From Chlorophyllum brunneum (taxonomy: Eukaryota > Basidiomycota > Agaricomycetes > Agaricales > Agaricaceae), in NCBI GenBank assembly GCA_963576785.1, contig OY756143.1, positions 1,054,001 to 1,118,000 of the forward strand: DNA of 64,000 nt, read 5' to 3'. The position numbers were made by a program, and so were the translations under genes. A model generated the notes under the pieces. That model was given only the letters and a program-made list of their open reading frames with translations. It was not told the origin of the DNA and did no database searches. This document shows, one piece after another, positions 59,183 through 64,000 of this stretch. Position 1 is the first letter of the stretch; the number at the start of each line of letters is the position of its first letter.

Positions 59183-60189
59183 TCAACCAAGAATGGTCAC
59201 CTTTTGCTTCTTCTTCTTGCGGGTATTGTTATTTGCGAAGGTGCGCCAACTATCAACGCGCTGTTCTCGGTTTTCTGTGAAGAGGTGTGATGAGAAGTTG
59301 AAGGAGGATGAGGAATAAGGCGCACCCTCCCAGTGTTTGTCTTCTTCCGCTTTACGTTTCCTCGCAGCAACCTCTTCGTCTTTTTTCCGTGCTTCCAGAC
59401 CTTCATTTGCCAAGTTCATTTTAATAGCTCTACGGCGGTGTGAGTTTGTCAAGCCATTTGCCTTGTCGAAAAAAACTATAGGCTTACTTTCGCCTTCCCA
59501 ATTCTTCTTCAATAAGCATATCCTTCGTCTTGGCCCGCACGCGGACCTTGAAACTCGGCTCTCCAATCTCGCGCAACTTTGGGTCGGTATCGGTGAGGGA
59601 CGAGGGTAGATTGAGGGATTTGAGGATCATGATGCGGGCTTGGTTGATGACTGCATCAAGCTCCTCGCGCTTGTTCTTGTCCGATAGCTCTGACTCTGCC
59701 TGGGAAATATATCAGGAAGTGGACCAGAATCCAGTGGAGCCGTGATGCTCACCTTCTTGAGGATATCAAAAGCTTCCGGAGCACGAGCATGTGGCGTCTT
59801 GTCTGGGTGGATGACTACAAGGCAGATCGTAACAATCAGGACTGCAAATCAAGAGGGGCCAAAATAATGCATACACAATGATAGTTGCCTGTATTTCTTC
59901 TTTATACCCTCCGATGTCACAGAAACGTCGAGATCTAAAATATCGTATGGGCTGAAGAACTATCAGCGCCAGAACTTCATTGGTGATATGATACACACTT
60001 GAGCTTGAAAGATTTGAGGATTCGTTCCACCTCAACCTCACGCTGGAAAGCAGAGGCCTCTCGATTGAGCAGTTTCTCAATATCATCGCCAGCAGGTCGT
60101 GTGGCAGAGGAAACGGTCGGAGTAGGAGCCTTTGAAGAATCCGGCGGTGTGCTGCTCGAGGAAGACGAGGTAGAAGGATTGTTGGACAT
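59183..60189 (-). CDS. spf31: DNAJC8/spf31-like J-protein
   Basis: Five exons: 60189-59999, 59951-59875, 59814-59753, 59699-59488 and 59429-59183, giving 262 aa. After a Ser/Pro-rich start, SAFQREVEVERILKSFKLNP leads into the J domain (NPYDILDLDVSVTSEGIKKK, then RQLSLFIHPDKTPH); HPD is intact. INQARIMILKSLNLP and the charged helical tail (ARKKDEEVAARKRKAEEDKH) match DNAJC8 and fission yeast Spf31, a spliceosome-associated J-protein. The tail ends with SWRTF and a basic KKKKQK stretch, a likely nuclear signal. The second exon junction splits the J domain just before IHPDK. It shares a 108-bp promoter with COX11. Confidence 0.88.
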
Positions 60190-60297
60190 GTTGAGAGATG
60201 ATGATAGAGAGGATGGAAGCTAAGACGGAGGACCTGACGTTACGAAGCACGTGGTTTGTAAACATTTGTCTCGCTACTTATTCCGAGCCGAGCGACC
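60190..60297. promoter_or_regulatory. Bidirectional promoter, spf31-like and COX11
   Basis: 108 bp between divergent ATGs, with an E-box CACGTG at 60248-60253. The same palindrome occurs upstream of PAM18, also a mitochondrial gene. Confidence 0.5.
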
Positions 60298-61390
60298 ATG
60301 TCTTTTCTCCGTCCGCTTTTGAGGGTTAGTGTTTCCCTGGAATACGTGGAAACCTTTCGAGCTCAAATCCTATACACCACCACAGACATGTCTGCAGCGC
60401 ACCTCTCTGGCATTTAATACCCGCCGGCACCCAACGACCTCCCGGACTCCCCTCGCTCGCGCCCGGCTATCTTTGTCCCCGAGTTCTTCGGGTGCTTCCC
60501 CCCCCAAAGGACAAATACCACCCAATGGGCCCCGGAAAACACGCGCGGAAGTTCATGCTGAGAGGAACCGTGCACTTTTGATGTACACCTCAGCCGTTGT
60601 GCGTCTGACTCCTTCATGTCATTTATCGGCCTGCCAATTCAATTCCACGTACAAAATAGATAATAGTAGCAGTGGGCGCATCTTATGCTGCAGTTCCTCT
60701 GTATCGTATGTTCTGTGCTGCAACAGGCTTTGCTGGAACACCGAAGGTGGGCAATGGTCGTTTCGAGCCATCCAGACTTGTTCCAGCCGAGGATGCCCGT
60801 CGGATTCGAGTTCATTTCAACGCCGACCGTTCCGAACAGTTGCCATGGGTATTCACCCCCCAGCAGAAGTTCGTCAATGTATTACCGGGAGAGTCAAGTC
60901 TGGCCTTCTATACCGCCAAAAACAGTTCAACCCAGGATATTATTGGTATTGCGACATACAATGTGACACCGGATCGGGTGAGCCCCCGTTATAGGTCCAG
61001 CCTGAAACACCCTTAACAGTATTCAAGATCGCCCCTTATTTCTCCAAAGTGGAATGTTTCTGTTTCGAGGAGCAGAAACTGCTAGCTGGAGAAGAAGTAG
61101 ACATGCCGCTACTTTTCTTTATCGACAAGGATATGTTGGACGACCCGGCATGTAAGAACGTGGAGGATGTCGTACTATCCTATACTTTCTTCCGGTAACG
61201 TCGTTCCAATATCTTGACCGTCAATTCGACTTACTTTGTCACAAGGGCTCGCCGCAACGAGAGAGGGCATCTCGAGCCTGATGCACCAGAGGACGTGGTA
61301 CAAAGCTCATTAGGCTTCGCCGAATATGAACACGCTCCCAGGCACGATGGGAAAGGAGCCTCCAGCACCACCGACAAGACAACCTCATGA
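60298..61390 (+). CDS. COX11: Cytochrome c oxidase assembly protein COX11
   Basis: Five exons: 60298-60324, 60398-60602, 60667-60977, 61028-61194 and 61246-61390, giving 284 aa. The first two exons encode a basic presequence (MSFLRPLLRRTSLAFNTRRH). RAEVHAERNRALLMYTSAV opens the membrane helix, ending AAVPLYRMFCAATGF. The intermembrane-space beta domain contains TPDRIAPYFSKVE then the copper-binding CFCFEEQ (C191, C193) and LAGEEVDMPLLFFID. COX11 delivers copper to the CuB site of Cox1 in the inner mitochondrial membrane. The third intron acceptor needs ATTCAAG at 61021-61027 to keep frame. The C-terminal 30 residues are polar and variable. Confidence 0.92.
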
Positions 61391-64000
61391 TCATGATATC
61401 AACTTAGATTATGTCTACGGTGCCTTAGATCCAAACAACTGTAATATCACCGATATCAGAAGTCAACCTCCACAACACCGTAGAGGCGTGTCCGAAATGA
61501 TAATAGATCAACTGCACACACTAGGGAACGCTGACAATCACAGTTGCAGTGAACAGCGATCACATCTCTCAAACGAGCCCAGCAGTGTGGAACCGTTGCA
61601 CCCCACAACAAGTTGTATCAAACCGCCCCAAACTAGCGGGACAGTGCCTGAAGGTAGCCTCTCCGCAAGTTTTTTTTGTTACCCCTGTGCTGCCAAGATG
61701 ACGTCTTTCCCAGCATCTCCGGGCGTGATGGGCAAGGTGACCTCGAAACCAGACTAGAAAGCACGATATCTGATCCCTGACTCACAAATGGGAACTTGTA
61801 CGACATCTTCACCCACGACCAAGCCCTTCGACCGGTGAATATGTGATTTCCTGTCATGAAACGCGGCATAAGGGCGCTGCCTGTGAATTGGAAGTTAAGT
61901 ATATATTGAACACAGTCATTCATCTAGCCTGCAAAGCCTCCATGCCCCTTTTCCCTGCAGGTGCCGTCACGCTTGAGGCGCAGTGGGATCGGGCGTTCCA
62001 GTATCAAACTGGTGATTTCGCTGATATTCCAAGTCTTACGCTTGCTGAACGTGAGCCAATTTGCAGTAGCAGCAATCACCGCCTTCATCTACGATTGCCT
62101 ATTACTATTCCGCCGAGAGGTGAGGATAGAGCCTTCGTCGCCGAGATTCAGCTGAGCTCACGTCCTAAGATTTCCGAGGGCATATATTGGTATACCATCT
62201 CTCCTTCACCGCTTGCGACTTATAACTCTGTCACAACCCCAAGGAAACCGAAACGTCACTCAACCGCCAGCCTATTATATTCAATATTGAAAGTCATGGG
62301 CCTGGTGTACTCTATGTAAGGCTTACTGGCTGCCCGTTTTCGTTGCAGTCTACGATCTCATCGCTATCTTATAAACAGAGTCGTGTACAGTACGTTGTAT
62401 TATCCGCGACGCACTATGGTGACACTCATTCACTTCTCCACCCCGAACTCAGTGAAACACCAACCAGGTCTCAACAAAACAGTAAGTAACAATAGTGAGC
62501 TCCTTAATCTAACCACCAATGGGCTTTCAGGAGTAGGCCCATGGCTCTTCGTTTGACTTGTCTCTATTCAGCTCCAGTTCCTCTACTAGATGCGTTGGGT
62601 TGGACATGGCGTTGAGCTTGTAAGTGAGCCTGGTCTTGTCGTTCTTAGCTTTTGTCTGACGTTTAAGCGATCAGCATACGAGATATTGGTTATACAACTG
62701 TGATAAAAATACTTCTCATCCTCAGGTTATATGCATTGTATCATCAAAGTCGTGCAGGTGATTTATCTCATATCTCATATCTCAGTGATGAGGATATATT
62801 AATCGAAAAGTATTCCAGTTTCTATAATCCTCTGGCTTCTCATAACCTGTAGGTTTATGCACTATCGGGCCCTAGCACTGTCGGAACACTGATACGTCGT
62901 CCACTCTTAAGCCGAGCTCGTGGTAACTTTTCTGTCCTCCCAGGAGTGGAATCAGCGCCCTCATACATGCCTTCACCAGGCTGCTATGGTCTTCTTCATT
63001 ACCGAAACTATCCTTCAACTGAACTTCACTGATGTGCTCCAGAACTGTATTCTGCACCGCCATCGCCCATTTCCAGGTGTATTCGAAGTGTATCCGCGAG
63101 TTGTGCTTACTCTGTGGTGAGTTACGCCAGCCCACCGGTCCCTAAATATTTTCTCTGATCGGCTACATTTCAGGATTGTGCGGTGTACTGTCACAAGCAA
63201 GTCCTTTCCAGGAACACTTGGCACCTATTAATTGACCATGCAACAGGTCTCGAAGCTTTTCTCATGCTAATCAAGCTCCATGATGCTCTAAAATCAGTCA
63301 CGGAAGGAGCCTCTTTTTGGCTAACGATATCTCAATGGCAGCGTTTCACACCTGTGCTTTATGCTTTCTACCGCGATGGTGTCTTGATGCTCATCCCGTG
63401 AGTCCTCTGTGTTGGACTATGCCGGATCTCCTTCATCTCACCCTATATCCACACTATCCAGAATATTCCGTGAGATCCGGTGCCACATCTCCCGGTGTGG
63501 ATGGCTGACCAGGGTGCTGGTCTCCCTTGTCTACAGTGATAACAATCTTAGGCATGGTACAAGCAATAGAATCAACACGACCAATATCCGATGATCCCCT
63601 CAGCTGGGTCAATTGGCCATTGTGAGATAATTCCAGGAGTAACACCCGGGAGATAGCAGCATATGTTGACTTGTAGTTTTTTCAAGGTTACTCTTGCTCG
63701 TTTTCCAGTGTGGCGTACGCTTTCAGTTTTCCATGGGTCTCTGCGCCACCCTGACTGCACCTGTCTCATAGGGATCTCGCTTAATTCTTAATATTCGACG
63801 AGAAAACTCGAGGCTCACGGAATCGCTTCTCTCGCGACAACTCTCCAGCCTGCAGTTTGCCAACCAGGGCAATGGTCAAGATTCCCCAGTGCTCGACATT
63901 CACTAATCGTGTAAGTCTGATCGGTACATGGTTGATAACTGTACTTCCTACTTCCGTTATCTCTGCTCTGTATTCTTGATATGTGTATCCCTCTCTCTCT
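61391..64000. other. 2.6-kb region, no supported gene
   Basis: A 158-codon plus frame at 61843-62319 starts ATG but matches nothing I know. Around 62980-63400 plus-strand frames include LLYAFYRDG-like text (PVLYAFYRDGVLMLIP), reminiscent of a late helix in mushroom DUF6533-type membrane proteins, but stops and missing partners make this at most a relic. The window ends in a CT repeat. Confidence 0.35.

Noticed and set aside
61326..61757. 143-codon plus frame beginning within the COX11 3' end
   Set aside because: It overlaps the COX11 terminal exon in another frame and shows no family resemblance.
1..64000. CRISPR arrays, bacterial operons or riboswitches
   Set aside because: The window is intron-rich nuclear fungal DNA; no regularly spaced repeats or such elements are seen.

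Overview
The window looks like nuclear DNA of a mushroom-forming basidiomycete (Agaricomycetes, probably Agaricales). Almost every gene is broken by many short introns of about 45-65 bp. Its families are typical of that group: a NACHT STAND protein, a Zn2Cys6 regulator with an EWMR-type linker, seven-helix membrane proteins, paired GMC oxidoreductases and an expanded UPF1-like helicase family. I built gene models by hand, joining exons on GT-AG (rarely GC-AG) junctions. Reading frame was checked across every junction, and each completed model sums to a whole number of codons.

Left part (1-23 kb): a NACHT NTPase (-) diverges from a Zn2Cys6 transcription factor (+). A large membrane-anchored kelch protein (-) follows, then about 3.5 kb that is gene-poor with a possible F-box relic. 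Next come a DnaJ-like cochaperone (+), a 14-exon GMC oxidoreductase (+), a GBD/FH3 (formin N-terminal type) protein (-) and a GH17 membrane-anchored beta-1,3-glucanase (+).

Middle (23-44 kb): two seven-helix membrane proteins (one +, one -) plus the interrupted relic of a third, a Sac7-like RhoGAP (+), a second GMC oxidoreductase with nearly the same exon plan (+) and a tRNA-Gly(CCC). Then a compact housekeeping run: the nucleolar MIF4G/MA3 protein NOM1/SGD1 (+), the eEF1A lysine methyltransferase EFM4 (-) and the mitochondrial import J-protein PAM18 (-).

Right part (44-64 kb): three tandem UPF1-like superfamily-1 helicases (A, B, C). Each has a divergent N-terminal domain that may be an RNase H-fold exonuclease remnant. 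They are followed by a carnitine acetyltransferase (-), RMI1 (+), a DNAJC8/spf31-like J-protein (-) and COX11 (+). Several neighbours share very short bidirectional promoters (98-245 bp), for example carnitine acetyltransferase/RMI1 and spf31/COX11. The last 2.6 kb hold no gene I can support.

The most unusual signal is a sharply AT-rich island at about 52.64-53.83 kb. It covers the 3' exons of helicase C, the intergenic gap and the last exon of the convergent carnitine acetyltransferase. It keeps both reading frames intact while switching codon choice. Other notable points are a 4-nt microexon conserved in both GMC genes, an 11-nt exon inside the GH17 catalytic motif, GC-AG introns, a lost splice donor in helicase B and a pair of MluI cell-cycle boxes just upstream of RMI1.
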